A stretch of 29,994 nucleotides of DNA, taken from JBFJVZ01 sp041623895 (GTDB lineage Bacteria > Planctomycetota > Planctomycetia > Pirellulales > Pirellulaceae). This document shows positions 8,073 to 17,051 of the stretch, one piece after another (position 1 is the first letter of the stretch; every line of letters begins with the position of its first letter). Position numbers and translations under genes: made by a program. The notes beneath the pieces are model-generated. The model saw only the letters and a list, made by a program, of their open reading frames with translations. It had not been told where the DNA came from and did not search any database. Location: assembly GCA_041623895.1 (NCBI GenBank), contig JBFJVZ010000031.1, positions 1 through 29,994 of the forward strand. Reading direction: 5' to 3'.

Positions 8073-9986
8073 ATGCAGTTAGACGCCAAGATTCCTGATG
8101 GTCCCGTGGAACAAAAGTGGAGTCGTTATCAGGGCAGCTGCCGGCTGGTCAATGCAGCCAATCGCGGCAAGCTGCAGGTGATTGTGATTGGCACGGGTCT
8201 GGCGGGCGGCGGTGCGGCGGCGGCCTTGGGAGAGCTGGGCTACAGCGTCAAGTCCTTCTGTTTTCACGATAGCCCGCGCCGGGCGCACTCCGTGGCTGCT
8301 CAAGGCGGCGTCAATGCTGCCAAGAATTATCAGAACGACAGCGACAACGTCTATCGCATGTTCTATGACACGATCAAGGGAGGCGATTTCCGTTCCCGCG
8401 AAGCGAACGTCTACCGGATGGCGGAACTGTCCGTGGCCTTGATCGACACCTGCGTTGCGCAGGGCGTGCCGTTTGCCCGCGAGTACGGCGGCGTGCTGGA
8501 AAACCGTTCCTTTGGCGGAGTCCAAGTGGAAAGGACATTCTACGCGCAAGGACAAACCGGCCAGCAATTGCTGCTGGGGACCTATGCGGCCTTGAATCGG
8601 CAAATTGACGCTGGCCGCGTGCAGATGTTCAGCCGCCACGAATTGATGGACCTGGTTCTGGTCGATGGCCGGGCCTGCGGTGTGATCGTACGCGACATGA
8701 TCACCGGCCAACTGGAGCGACACGCCGCTCACGCGATCGTGCTGGCGACGGGAGGTTACGCAAAGATCTACTATCTCTCCACGCTAGCCATGAGCAGCAA
8801 CGCGACGGCAATTTGGAAAGCTCATCGGCGGGGAGCGTTATTGGCCAATCCCAGCTTTGTTCAGGTGCATCCGACAAGTTTGCCGCCACTGGGAAAACAC
8901 CAATCCAAACTCACTTTGATGTCCGAATCGTTGCGCAACGATGGGCGAATTTGGGTGCCGGCCCAACCGCATGATGACCGACCGCCCAAGGAGATCCCTG
9001 ACTCTCAGCGCGACTATTACTTGGAGAGACGCTATCCTGCCTACGGAAATCTGACGCCTCGAGACATCGCCTCGCGCGCAGCGCGAGAACGCATCGATGC
9101 CGGTCATGGCGTGGGGCCGCTTGGAAACGCTGTCTACCTGGATTTTCGTGATGCGATCCAGCAACACGGAAAGGAAGAGATCGCCTCAAGGTACGGCAAC
9201 CTGTTTGGCATGTACGAAAAGATCACCGGCATGAATGCTTATGAGCAGCCGATGATGATTGCTCCGGCGGCCCACTTTTCAATGGGCGGATTGTGGGTTG
9301 ATTACGAACTCATGACCACAATTCGGGGTCTGTACGCCGTTGGTGAGTGCAACTTTTCCGATCACGGGGCTAATCGCCTGGGTGCCAACTCGTTGCTGCA
9401 GGCCTGTGTTGACGGCTACTTCATTCTGCCTTGTACGATTGGTAACTACCTGGCCGATTTCGTCGGCAAGCCCTTACCTTCGATCGAGGAACAACCATTC
9501 GTCCAGGCGGTACAGCACTCGCGCGATTCCATTGATCGCTTGCTGTCCGTTCAGGGAACTCGCTCGGTCGACGAATTTCATCGCGAACTGGGCGCGATTC
9601 TGACGAATCGCTGCGGAATTGTGCGATCGGGCGATGGTCTCCGCTGTGCGATTGAAGAAGTACGGCGGTTGCGCAAGGAATTCCGCGAAGATGTCTGCGT
9701 GCCCGGTGAAAGCTGCCAGCCCAATAGCGAGTTGGAGAAAGCCTTGCGGGTTCAGGATTATCTTGGGCTGGGCGAATTGATGTGCCGGGATGCGCTGGAG
9801 CGAAATGAATCTTGCGGAATGCACTTCCGCACGGAATACCAAACCGAGTCAGGTGAAGCATCCCGCAATGATGAAGAGTACTGCTATGTCGCCGCCTGGC
9901 AATATCAACCGGACGGCGAAGCGGTATGTTACCGTGAACCGCTAAAGTTTGAGAATGTCGCCATGATTTCCCGAAGCTACCGTTGA
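8073..9986 (+). CDS. sdhA: Succinate dehydrogenase flavoprotein subunit
   Basis: 637 residues from ATG 8073; GTG 8052, overlapping the sdhC stop, is an in-frame alternative. It oxidises succinate to fumarate using covalently bound FAD on the cytoplasmic face of complex II. The Rossmann FAD motif is at residues 36-47 (VIVIGTGLAGGG). The histidine that normally carries FAD lies in SPRRAHSVAAQGG. Substrate-site segments HPTSLPP, SESLRNDGR and SRAARERID, and the C-terminal FAD segment GLYAVGECNFSDHGANRLGANS, are all present. Length is normal for the family. It sits 20 bases after sdhC and two bases before the ATG of sdhB. No truncation or missing motif. Confidence 0.96.
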   Translation: MQLDAKIPDGPVEQKWSRYQGSCRLVNAANRGKLQVIVIGTGLAGGGAAAALGELGYSVKSFCFHDSPRRAHSVAAQGGVNAAKNYQNDSDNVYRMFYDTIKGGDFRSREANVYRMAELSVALIDTCVAQGVPFAREYGGVLENRSFGGVQVERTFYAQGQTGQQLLLGTYAALNRQIDAGRVQMFSRHELMDLVLVDGRACGVIVRDMITGQLERHAAHAIVLATGGYAKIYYLSTLAMSSNATAIWKAHRRGALLANPSFVQVHPTSLPPLGKHQSKLTLMSESLRNDGRIWVPAQPHDDRPPKEIPDSQRDYYLERRYPAYGNLTPRDIASRAARERIDAGHGVGPLGNAVYLDFRDAIQQHGKEEIASRYGNLFGMYEKITGMNAYEQPMMIAPAAHFSMGGLWVDYELMTTIRGLYAVGECNFSDHGANRLGANSLLQACVDGYFILPCTIGNYLADFVGKPLPSIEEQPFVQAVQHSRDSIDRLLSVQGTRSVDEFHRELGAILTNRCGIVRSGDGLRCAIEEVRRLRKEFREDVCVPGESCQPNSELEKALRVQDYLGLGELMCRDALERNESCGMHFRTEYQTESGEASRNDEEYCYVAAWQYQPDGEAVCYREPLKFENVAMISRSYR

Positions 9987-9988
9987 CC

Positions 9989-10747
9989 ATGAAAATTACC
10001 TTTCGCATCTGGATGCAGGATGGCCCCCAGGAGCCGGGGCAACTTGTCGACCACGAGATCAATGATGTCCATCCGGATATGTCATTCTTGGAGGCACTCG
10101 ATCACGTTAACGCCAGTCGTATCGCCAAGCGTCAGCGGGTGATCGAGTTTGATCATGATTGCCGCGAAGGTATTTGCGGTACTTGTGGTCTGGTGATCAA
10201 TGGCCGCCCCCACGGTCCCCTGCCGGCTACGACAACGTGCCAGTTGCACATGCGATCGTTTACCGATGGGGAAACGATTTTGGTCGAACCTTTTCGCGCA
10301 CGTGCCTTCCCAGTGATTCGGGACTTGAGAATCGATCGTACCGCTTTGGACAGAATTCAACGGGCGGGCGGTTTTATCTCCACCAACATTCGCACTGCAC
10401 CTGAAGCCAACTCGATTCTGATTGCCAAAAAAGATGCCGAGGCTGCATTCGATGCCGCCGCCTGCATCGGCTGCGGGGCCTGCGTTGCCAACTGCAAGAA
10501 TGCGGCCGCTTCGCTGTTTACCTCCGCCAAAATCGCTCACCTGGATCATTTGCCGCAGGGGAAAATCGAAAGTAGCGAACGCGTCGTCCGCATGGTTCGG
10601 GCCATGGACCAGCAAGGATTTGGCAGCTGTACCAACACGGAGGCTTGCGAAGCGGTTTGCCCAAGGGAGATTTCGACGGATCATATCGCCCGCATGAATT
10701 GGCAATACAACTGGTCCCGCATCAAGAGTATCGGATTATTGAAATAA
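9989..10747 (+). CDS. sdhB: Succinate dehydrogenase iron-sulfur subunit
   Basis: 252 residues, ATG two bases after the sdhA stop. It relays electrons from FAD to the heme and quinone site through three clusters. The ferredoxin-like N-terminal domain has 2Fe-2S ligands C58, C63, C66 and C84. The C-terminal domain has C159, C162, C165 and C169 (CIGCGACVANC) and C214, C220 and C224 (CTNTEACEAVCP), which supply the 4Fe-4S and 3Fe-4S clusters. The tight spacing indicates cotranscription and probably coupled translation with sdhA. All expected cysteines are present, so the complex should be functional. Confidence 0.96.
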   Translation: MKITFRIWMQDGPQEPGQLVDHEINDVHPDMSFLEALDHVNASRIAKRQRVIEFDHDCREGICGTCGLVINGRPHGPLPATTTCQLHMRSFTDGETILVEPFRARAFPVIRDLRIDRTALDRIQRAGGFISTNIRTAPEANSILIAKKDAEAAFDAAACIGCGACVANCKNAAASLFTSAKIAHLDHLPQGKIESSERVVRMVRAMDQQGFGSCTNTEACEAVCPREISTDHIARMNWQYNWSRIKSIGLLK

Positions 10748-10788
10748 CAACCGGCTAGCGTGCCTGTGACTACATGAGGAATGAGGCG

Positions 10789-10974
10789 ATGGACCACAGA
10801 ACCGTCCGCAAGCTTGAAGGCGAAATCGAGGAAGCGGTTACCGAAGCGATTTCCCGATTGGGAAACGAAAAACTGCCGCTGATACCCTCGCCACAAACAA
10901 TGCACCTGATGGCTAAAGCAGCTGTCACCGTCTACGAAACAGCGGTCGAGAATCACCATCGGGATGCTGACTGA
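10789..10974 (+). CDS. Small unrecognised protein downstream of sdhB
   Basis: 61 residues from ATG 10789, chosen because AGGA at 10777-10780 lies eight bases upstream; ATG 10774 in the same frame would add five residues. The product (MDHRTVRKLEGEIEEAV..., ending VYETAVENHHRDAD) is predicted mostly helical and soluble, with an acidic N-terminal helix, a KLPLIPSPQTMHLMAKAA segment and no cysteines or membrane helix. Forty-one bases separate it from sdhB and 15 from the next gene, so it is probably cotranscribed. I do not recognise a named family. The position suggests, but does not show, a link to complex II assembly or to the exported protein downstream. Confidence 0.7.
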   Translation: MDHRTVRKLEGEIEEAVTEAISRLGNEKLPLIPSPQTMHLMAKAAVTVYETAVENHHRDAD

Positions 10975-10989
10975 GTGAAGGATAATGTG

Positions 10990-13914
10990 ATGGTTTGCGG
11001 CGAGAAAACTTACCGGATTTATCGATTCAACCCTGCAACTGACTCCACTACGGATGCTGCAAGGCGTGGATCGCCAGGCGAAAAGTCACCGAGTCGAAGC
11101 ATTGTTTGTGCGATCTGTTTGCTTGCTTTTCTAACAGCAGCGATCGGACCGCGCGGGCAGCGCTTGATGGCGGCACCGCAGTTACCCGCTGACACGAAAG
11201 CCGACGACGAAGCCGGTCAAGACAAAAAATCACCCTCCAAGAAAACGGAACTGACGCAGGATTTAAAACTCGGTCGCACGATCACCGTTCGTGCCACCGA
11301 CGAACAGGGCAATTTGTTGCCCGACGCGTTTCCAATGGTGCAAAAATCGCGTGTCTTTGGTCGTGAATTCAAACAACAACCCGATGGCACGCTTCTTTCG
11401 CCCGACCTCTCGGTCCAGCGGCGATGGATGCGAGTTGCCGACGGCAGCCGCGCTGACGGAATGATCCTGTTCAGCGACCTGATCGATCTGGATCGAAAAG
11501 ATTTGATTGACGAGAACGGCTTTACGAACGTGATTTTGAAGCCGGGTGTTCGTTTGGAAGGACGTTTGGACGACAGCGTCCCTCGTCCGGTAACACCTGG
11601 CTTTGTGGAGCTATTGATCTGCGAAGGTGAAAATCATTCCATCGCTGGCGATGGCGTCCAGTGGCAGGAACAAGCTGAGATCAAACCCGATGGCACATTC
11701 GTCTTTCCATCACTTCCCCCCGGCACTCACGCGCAGCTATTTGTGCTTGGCGAAGGTTATCAAACTCAAGAACCAACTGGCAAGCAACTGGAAGTCTACC
11801 ACCACAAGCATGGCTCCCCGACGATGGAAATGATTTCGTCGGGCATTCAGCGCAACGATCCCATGCCGTCGCTGGTGCATCTGGATGCGGCTACCGTCTC
11901 AGTCACCCTGCCCTGCCGGCAGAGTGCTGGGCTGGATGTACACGTGGTCGATCCGGCAGGTCAGCCGCTTGCCGGTGCGATGGCAACGATGTCACCCAAC
12001 ATCTACTTCTTTGGTGAATTGGTGATCCCCGGGACTGAACGTTCATCGCGATGGATGATCCAACCGGCTGGCAAACAAAAACAGAGAGCTGCCAACTTTT
12101 TTATGCCGGGCAACCTGGCGTCGTTTCGTCAATTCGTTGCCGATTCGTTCTTGCACGTGAGTACTGACGAGACGGGGATCGCCCGTTTCCGCAATATCCC
12201 CAGCCTGAGCGAGTCGTTCGAGATCAAGGCGTCCGGATACGTGATGGCAGCTTATCCGACGTCGACACTCGAGGATCCAGGACGATACGGACTGGCCAGG
12301 AATCTTCGTCCCGGCAAGATCGTCAGCAAGACGATCACGATGGAACGCTACATGCCGCGAACGACACGTGAGTTGACCGTGATCTATGACGATGGTCAGC
12401 CGCTGAAAGACGTTCAGATTACGATCACCGATGTCACTACGTCCAACCAGGACACCGATTGGCACCAGTGGTCAGTGCAGCGTTTCGGTGCCGTTAGCAG
12501 CGAAAACACCAATGAAAACGGTCGCGTCATACTTTATTACCCGCAAGAACTGGAGGGCAAACCGGTTCAATCCCTGCGGCTCCATCTGCAAGGACGTCCT
12601 CAGACCGGCGTTTACATTAACGCGGACATGAATGTGCCGGCCGAAGCGGATGGCCACGTCATCAAGCTCACTCCGGAAGATAAACCACGCGTCCGCAATG
12701 CGCTGCTACGCGCCAGGCCCGCTTACGTTGACTTGGCCACTGATAGCGACAAGAACGAACCTGAACTACTTCGCTTGCTATTGTCAAAACCAAGCGTAAT
12801 CACACTGCGTCAGTTGTTGACGCTGAACAAATTTGATGAAGCGGAACCGCTGACGCTGAAAAGCGATCGCAATTTGATCAACATGGATGCGGAAAAACTG
12901 CCCGTAATTCGCATCAACACGGAGGCTGGCTGGCGAATCGTGGTGCTCACCAATGTGCGACCAAAAGGGGCTGCGTGGGTGAAAAAACCAAAGCTTAGCT
13001 CTCCACCAGAGGCTGCCTTCGTGTTCGACGGCAAAGGCAAGTTGTTATCGATGTTGGGAGGCGGTCGTTCAACGCGCGGCGATTACGAATCAATCATGCT
13101 CACCAATCTTGGTGGTACTGATGATTTTTTCCTCCGCACTTCGGGCTTTGAAAATCACCCTCCCTACGAGTATTACAGTCGCTGGTATCGCATCGGCGGC
13201 GGCGACAAGCCATCGCTGACCACCTACCACTACGCCAATTCTACAGCGTGGAGTTGGGGTGGCGGCGACAACAAGCCAATCTCCGAATTCGGTTACACGG
13301 AATACGAATTCAATGGTCAAGACATCGACCAAGACTTACCGGGTACGACTTCTGCAGGTGTCCGTGTGTCACGCTGGATCACTTGGGATGGCCATGGCAA
13401 CAAGTTTCTGTCCGAACCTACACAACAATTCAACGGTCGCTCGCTGTATCAGGTGGTGCTCGATGGATCCGCTGAATTCGTCCCCGTGCCGGCCAACAAG
13501 GAAACTATCGTCGCCACCGGCGGTCGTCGCGATTATCAAAACTGGCACTTCTGGAAGGTCACAGTGCAAGACGATATGGATGTGATTGCCCGGCTGGAGC
13601 GACGCGACACCGACGGCAACACGATCGAAACGATCCGCGAAGACAACTTGAAACCTGGCCAACACTCACTGCAACTTCATATTGCGACCAACCGAGAAGA
13701 AACCGAATCGACGATCGCGGTGTTGCTGAACAAAGCCAACTTTAAGGACAAGTCCGAATATGTGATCCCGCCGATGGTCATCGACGCCTCGCCATCGGTC
13801 GCCAATCAAGCTGTCTACGTAGCGTCCAAACCGCCATTGCGGCTGTTCGATAAACCACTCGCTGACCCATCGCAATCGCTGGTGTGGGTGATCGAGTCCA
13901 GGGAAAATCGGTAG
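10990..13914 (+). CDS. Large exported protein with carboxypeptidase-regulatory-like beta domains, function unknown
   Basis: 974 residues from ATG 10990, preceded by AAGGA at 10978-10982 with a seven-base gap; GTG 10975 is in frame but less well placed. A hydrophobic segment at about residues 37-54 (SIVCAICLLAFLTAAIG) followed by LMAAP looks like a signal peptide with a long N-region. The mature part begins with a charged linker, then has several segments in the style of carboxypeptidase-regulatory or Ig-like domains: TITVRATDEQGNLLPDA, GLDVHVVDPAGQPLAGA, LTVIYDDGQPLKDVQI. The C-terminal half is aromatic- and glycine-rich (YEYYSRWYRIGGGD, AWSWGGGDN) and beta-rich, with no catalytic motif I recognise. 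Fifteen bases after the small gene, so likely the end of the sdh transcript or a linked unit. Such proteins are typical of planctomycete cell envelopes. Confidence 0.85.
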   Translation: MVCGEKTYRIYRFNPATDSTTDAARRGSPGEKSPSRSIVCAICLLAFLTAAIGPRGQRLMAAPQLPADTKADDEAGQDKKSPSKKTELTQDLKLGRTITVRATDEQGNLLPDAFPMVQKSRVFGREFKQQPDGTLLSPDLSVQRRWMRVADGSRADGMILFSDLIDLDRKDLIDENGFTNVILKPGVRLEGRLDDSVPRPVTPGFVELLICEGENHSIAGDGVQWQEQAEIKPDGTFVFPSLPPGTHAQLFVLGEGYQTQEPTGKQLEVYHHKHGSPTMEMISSGIQRNDPMPSLVHLDAATVSVTLPCRQSAGLDVHVVDPAGQPLAGAMATMSPNIYFFGELVIPGTERSSRWMIQPAGKQKQRAANFFMPGNLASFRQFVADSFLHVSTDETGIARFRNIPSLSESFEIKASGYVMAAYPTSTLEDPGRYGLARNLRPGKIVSKTITMERYMPRTTRELTVIYDDGQPLKDVQITITDVTTSNQDTDWHQWSVQRFGAVSSENTNENGRVILYYPQELEGKPVQSLRLHLQGRPQTGVYINADMNVPAEADGHVIKLTPEDKPRVRNALLRARPAYVDLATDSDKNEPELLRLLLSKPSVITLRQLLTLNKFDEAEPLTLKSDRNLINMDAEKLPVIRINTEAGWRIVVLTNVRPKGAAWVKKPKLSSPPEAAFVFDGKGKLLSMLGGGRSTRGDYESIMLTNLGGTDDFFLRTSGFENHPPYEYYSRWYRIGGGDKPSLTTYHYANSTAWSWGGGDNKPISEFGYTEYEFNGQDIDQDLPGTTSAGVRVSRWITWDGHGNKFLSEPTQQFNGRSLYQVVLDGSAEFVPVPANKETIVATGGRRDYQNWHFWKVTVQDDMDVIARLERRDTDGNTIETIREDNLKPGQHSLQLHIATNREETESTIAVLLNKANFKDKSEYVIPPMVIDASPSVANQAVYVASKPPLRLFDKPLADPSQSLVWVIESRENR

Positions 13915-14021
13915 GCTTACCTTGCGACTGCTCTCGTACGCGCTTGCCCGAGTCCTTTGGATCCGTGTAAGGTAGTTATCAGAGACGGTCGCACTTCACC
14001 AACTCAAGAAGGCCTAGAGTC

Positions 14022-15149
14022 ATGGTACGTCCTTCATTGCCAAGATCCGAACGTCGTGGCTCATCTTTACGCACGCTCCTGTTATTTGTGTTGGCTACCA
14101 CCATCGCCGCTCCCACTTTGGCCGACGGGATTGTGGTGCCGCCTCGCGACTATCAGGGTTCCTTGGAAGAACTAGCGCAAGAAGCGATCATCATTTTTCA
14201 GGCCTCCGATCAGCCGGGAAAAGCCAGTGAAGATTTAATCCTCAAGATCAATGTCGCAGGCGATGCTGAAAATTTCGCCTGGGTCGTCCCGTTTCCCAGC
14301 AAGCCCAAGATCGCCAAAGAAGATGCAACGCTGTTCCCAGAGATTTTCAAATACGTCGAGTCCCAGTTGTACCGCTTTCGCAAATCCAAGTACAAATCCG
14401 AATCCTCTGGTTCTACCCGCGCTGCAGCTAATGAGGCCGAATCTGTTGAAGTCATTTCACGCCAGGTTGTCGGTGATTATGACATCGCGGTCGTTCGTGA
14501 AAATGAAGCGGGCGGTCTGAATCCTTGGTTGCAAGCTAATGGCTACCAAACTCTCTCTGACGCCGCCGAGACATTGGCTTTTTATCGCGAAAAGAAATAC
14601 GTGTTTGCCTGCATCCGGGTCCGCAGCGAGGTGCTCGCTTCACAACAATCCGTGGATTCACATCCGCTTCGATTCAGGTTCACCACCGCTGGCCGCGACG
14701 GCATTTATTTTCCTATGAAGCTGACCGGACTGCAGTCGAAGCCGTTTGATGTGAACCTGTATGTTTTTCATCGCTTCTGGATCAACGACAAATTAAATCG
14801 ATTCGGATATCAACATCGCGGTTTTCGCATGCGTTATCGAGATTGGGACTCGCCCAAGTGTGTGGCCAACGGCGGCAAGTCCTATTCGCTGCCTGAAGCA
14901 GATCCTTTCCTAATGGATACGGCGAAGTTACTACCGACGACGACGAAATTGTTTCAGAAGTTGCACCCGGGAAAGAAATACTACCTGACCAATATTCAAG
15001 CCAACGATTTGAGGCCCCAGGATGTTCGCCAGTGGCCCGACGATCTATGGCTATTTCCGTATTACACCGATCGCAGCATGGTACCCTTTGATGCCCGACC
15101 CGGTGGGCCAGCACATGATGCCTACCCGGATGTAACCGCTGGGCCTTAG
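14022..15149 (+). CDS. Exported DUF2330-family protein
   Basis: 375 residues. The N-terminus (RSERRGSSLRTLLLFVLATTIAAPTLADG) is a clear signal peptide with cleavage likely after TLA. The mature start DGIVVPPRDYQGSLEELAQEAII and the segment DLILKINVAGDAENFAWVVPFPSKP match the DUF2330 pattern, a family of secreted bacterial proteins without known biochemical role. Near residue 300 there is a short DPFLMDTAKLLPTTTKLF segment and the end is proline- and aspartate-rich. It is 107 bases after the preceding gene, so it may have its own promoter. The stop lies 11 bases from the convergent stop of dciA. Confidence 0.82.
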   Translation: MVRPSLPRSERRGSSLRTLLLFVLATTIAAPTLADGIVVPPRDYQGSLEELAQEAIIIFQASDQPGKASEDLILKINVAGDAENFAWVVPFPSKPKIAKEDATLFPEIFKYVESQLYRFRKSKYKSESSGSTRAAANEAESVEVISRQVVGDYDIAVVRENEAGGLNPWLQANGYQTLSDAAETLAFYREKKYVFACIRVRSEVLASQQSVDSHPLRFRFTTAGRDGIYFPMKLTGLQSKPFDVNLYVFHRFWINDKLNRFGYQHRGFRMRYRDWDSPKCVANGGKSYSLPEADPFLMDTAKLLPTTTKLFQKLHPGKKYYLTNIQANDLRPQDVRQWPDDLWLFPYYTDRSMVPFDARPGGPAHDAYPDVTAGP

Positions 15150-15160
15150 AGACTCTCTTA

Positions 15161-15475
15161 CTAAGACTGGATGCGAAATCGCAGATCCGTCACTTTGCTT
15201 TGTGGATGAGCATTTTGGATACGTTTCAAGATCTGCCGCTTTTGAAAGTTCAACTCCTGCAGCGTCACCGAGTCGGAGGCATAGATCTGCAAAATGCCAC
15301 CGCGGAGATTTCCCACGCTGATTGCCGTCGCCAACACCGGGCCAACCTCTGCTATTACCGTTTCGCTTAGTTCATCGCTGGAGGTTATCTGTGCGTAACC
15401 GCGCCGCGCCATCAGTTGGCTGAGAAGCGAGCCGATTTTACGGACCCGCGGCGGTTGATCAGCTGAGCGTGACAT
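15161..15475 (-). CDS. dciA: DUF721 / DciA-family protein, probable replicative helicase loader or operator
   Basis: 104 residues, ATG start. The pattern KIGSLLSQLMARRGY, followed by a beta-rich KH-like core (VGPVLATAISVGNLRGGILQIYASDSVTLQEL) and a basic helix (NFQKRQILKRIQN), matches the short C-terminal-type DUF721 module. DciA is the ancestral protein that helps deliver DnaB helicase to origins in bacteria lacking DnaC or DnaI. It sits 70 bases downstream of dnaN in the dnaA-dnaN-dciA order, which strongly supports the assignment. It lacks the long disordered extension that many DciA proteins carry. The gene ends against the convergent DUF2330 gene; a weak CTTAG/CTAAG inverted repeat (15145-15165) spans the junction. 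Confidence 0.85.
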   Translation of the reverse strand: MSRSADQPPRVRKIGSLLSQLMARRGYAQITSSDELSETVIAEVGPVLATAISVGNLRGGILQIYASDSVTLQELNFQKRQILKRIQNAHPQSKVTDLRFRIQS

Positions 15476-15545
15476 GCTGGAATTGTAGAACTGTCGGCTG
15501 AAACAACAAAGCGGGATTCACTGTTCCATTGCCCAACAATGCTGC

Positions 15546-16664
15546 TTATCGATCGCGGGCCATCGGCATGATCACGTAGCCGTAGCCGTCTTCGGTTGAC
15601 AACAGTGCCGGCGAACTGCCCGATTCGATCTCCATGATAAAGGCAGATTCGTTGTCCAGCACTTTGCAGAAATCAGCCACGTAGCGATGGTCCATCGTCA
15701 GCGTGATCGATTCACCGTCATAAGCGATTGGCAATTCAATGTGCGACTCACCGATCTCTGCGGTGCTGGCGTCCAATCTCAGAGAGCCATCGGCGAACGT
15801 GAAATCGATTCCCCGGCTTTCATGATCGGTTACGATCGCCGCTTGCCGGAGCGCGGCAAACAGCGGGCCAACCGTCATGTCCAATTGAACGGCTTTTTCC
15901 CGTTGCGGAAAAACTTGCCGCCAGTTCGGATATCTACCTTCGACCAATCGCGAGTAAATAACCGCTCGCGGCGTTCGCAACAGCAAATCATTGGCTCGTG
16001 CTGCCACGTCAACCGTTTCATCCTTGTCATCCAAAGCTCGTTCCATCAGTTGGATAGCGCGGGTGGGAACAATCACACTGCTACCGGATGTTTGGTGACC
16101 GCCAATCGATTCGCCCTTTCCCTCCATTCGTGCCAACCGCCGCCCGTCGGTTCCGACTGCGATCACACTGGACTCATCCATCTCCAACAACACGCCACCC
16201 AATGCATAACGACTGCTTTCCGCATCGGTTGCAAACACCGTTCGTTTGACCATTTCCCGGAACAACCGCGTGGGCACGACGTGGTATTTCTCTTCCTCAA
16301 AATTCGCTACCGTGGGGAACTCATCGGGATTACTGCCAGGCAGTTTGAATTTGCTGCGGCTACCCGTTATTCGCACGCCAGAATCATCCGTTTCGATATT
16401 CAGTGTCTCGTCAGTGCTTTCGCGTAAAATCGCCATCGTCCGCTGGACGGGCAACAACGCTGTTCCTTCGGTTTCGATCTCCACACCCTCGGCGACGTCC
16501 AAACGGATCCCGACCTCCATATCGGTCGCCGTTAACGTCAACTTGCCTGCCGAAGCGGTGGCTTTGACATTTTGAAGGATTTCTTTTGGGGAACGCGTGG
16601 GAGCGATGCTGGCTGCCAAAGAAAAAGCAGTCATCAGGGCATCACGTTGGCAGGTGATCTTCAT
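15546..16664 (-). CDS. dnaN: DNA polymerase III beta sliding clamp
   Basis: 372 residues, ATG start, the usual length for the family. It forms a dimeric ring around DNA that tethers DNA polymerase III. Three repeated clamp folds of about 120 residues can be followed. The N-terminal domain begins MKITCQRDALMTAFSLAASI; the middle domain contains FATDAESSRYALGGVLLEM and VGTDGRRLAR; the C-terminal domain has EGRYPNWRQVFP, the typical loop preceding the protein-binding pocket. The end, GYGYVIMPMARDR, corresponds to the family's YVIMPMR ending with a few extra residues. Located between dnaA (387 bases upstream) and dciA. Confidence 0.97.
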   Translation of the reverse strand: MKITCQRDALMTAFSLAASIAPTRSPKEILQNVKATASAGKLTLTATDMEVGIRLDVAEGVEIETEGTALLPVQRTMAILRESTDETLNIETDDSGVRITGSRSKFKLPGSNPDEFPTVANFEEEKYHVVPTRLFREMVKRTVFATDAESSRYALGGVLLEMDESSVIAVGTDGRRLARMEGKGESIGGHQTSGSSVIVPTRAIQLMERALDDKDETVDVAARANDLLLRTPRAVIYSRLVEGRYPNWRQVFPQREKAVQLDMTVGPLFAALRQAAIVTDHESRGIDFTFADGSLRLDASTAEIGESHIELPIAYDGESITLTMDHRYVADFCKVLDNESAFIMEIESGSSPALLSTEDGYGYVIMPMARDR

Positions 16665-17051
16665 AGCGGAAGGTCAAAACAGTGACTAGAAAACATGATT
16701 CAATCCGCATGTTGTAGCGATTTGTCTGCTCCAACGCACCGGGGTAGATCGGCTGGGAACTGGTGGTTGGTACTGTTCTAAGGGGTTATAGATTTCTATA
16801 TATCGTCGTGATCGTAATGCAGCGGTCGAAGCTGTTGGTAACTGCAAAGCGATTGGCGTAAACCCAACTGAGAACATTAGTTAAGGACAGCCAATCGAAG
16901 TGGAAAAGGGGTGTCTTGACGGTCGGGAAGGCGTGTATTTGCTGCCGAGATAGTAACAAGCAATGACCGTAGGAACGATGACTAGAGGTTGAGCTCCAGC
17001 GGTGGATGACAAGCATCGGACAACGATACGACGACTTATCCACGGCACAAG
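16665..17051. other. dnaA-dnaN intergenic region, candidate replication origin
   Basis: 387 bases with no gene. An AT-rich segment (16786-16803, 16 of 18 bases A/T, ending CTATATAT) could be an unwinding element. A near-consensus DnaA box lies at 17036-17044, just after the dnaA stop, and two weaker matches are visible (TTTTCCACT on the minus strand near 16900 and TCATCCACC on the minus strand near 17000). Origins are often in this gap or immediately upstream of dnaA. The low number of good boxes keeps this tentative. It must also hold the leader of dnaN if that gene has its own promoter. Confidence 0.45.
17036..17044 (+). promoter_or_regulatory. DnaA box (TTATCCACG)
   Basis: Matches the consensus TTATCCACA at eight of nine positions, eight bases before the dnaA stop on the intergenic side. 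The DnaA encoded here keeps the domain IV signature that reads this sequence, so binding is plausible. Confidence 0.55.

Noticed and set aside
15145..15165. CTTAG/CTAAG inverted repeat between the convergent DUF2330 and dciA genes as a bidirectional terminator
   Set aside because: Five-base stem with an 11-base loop and no T tract; too weak.
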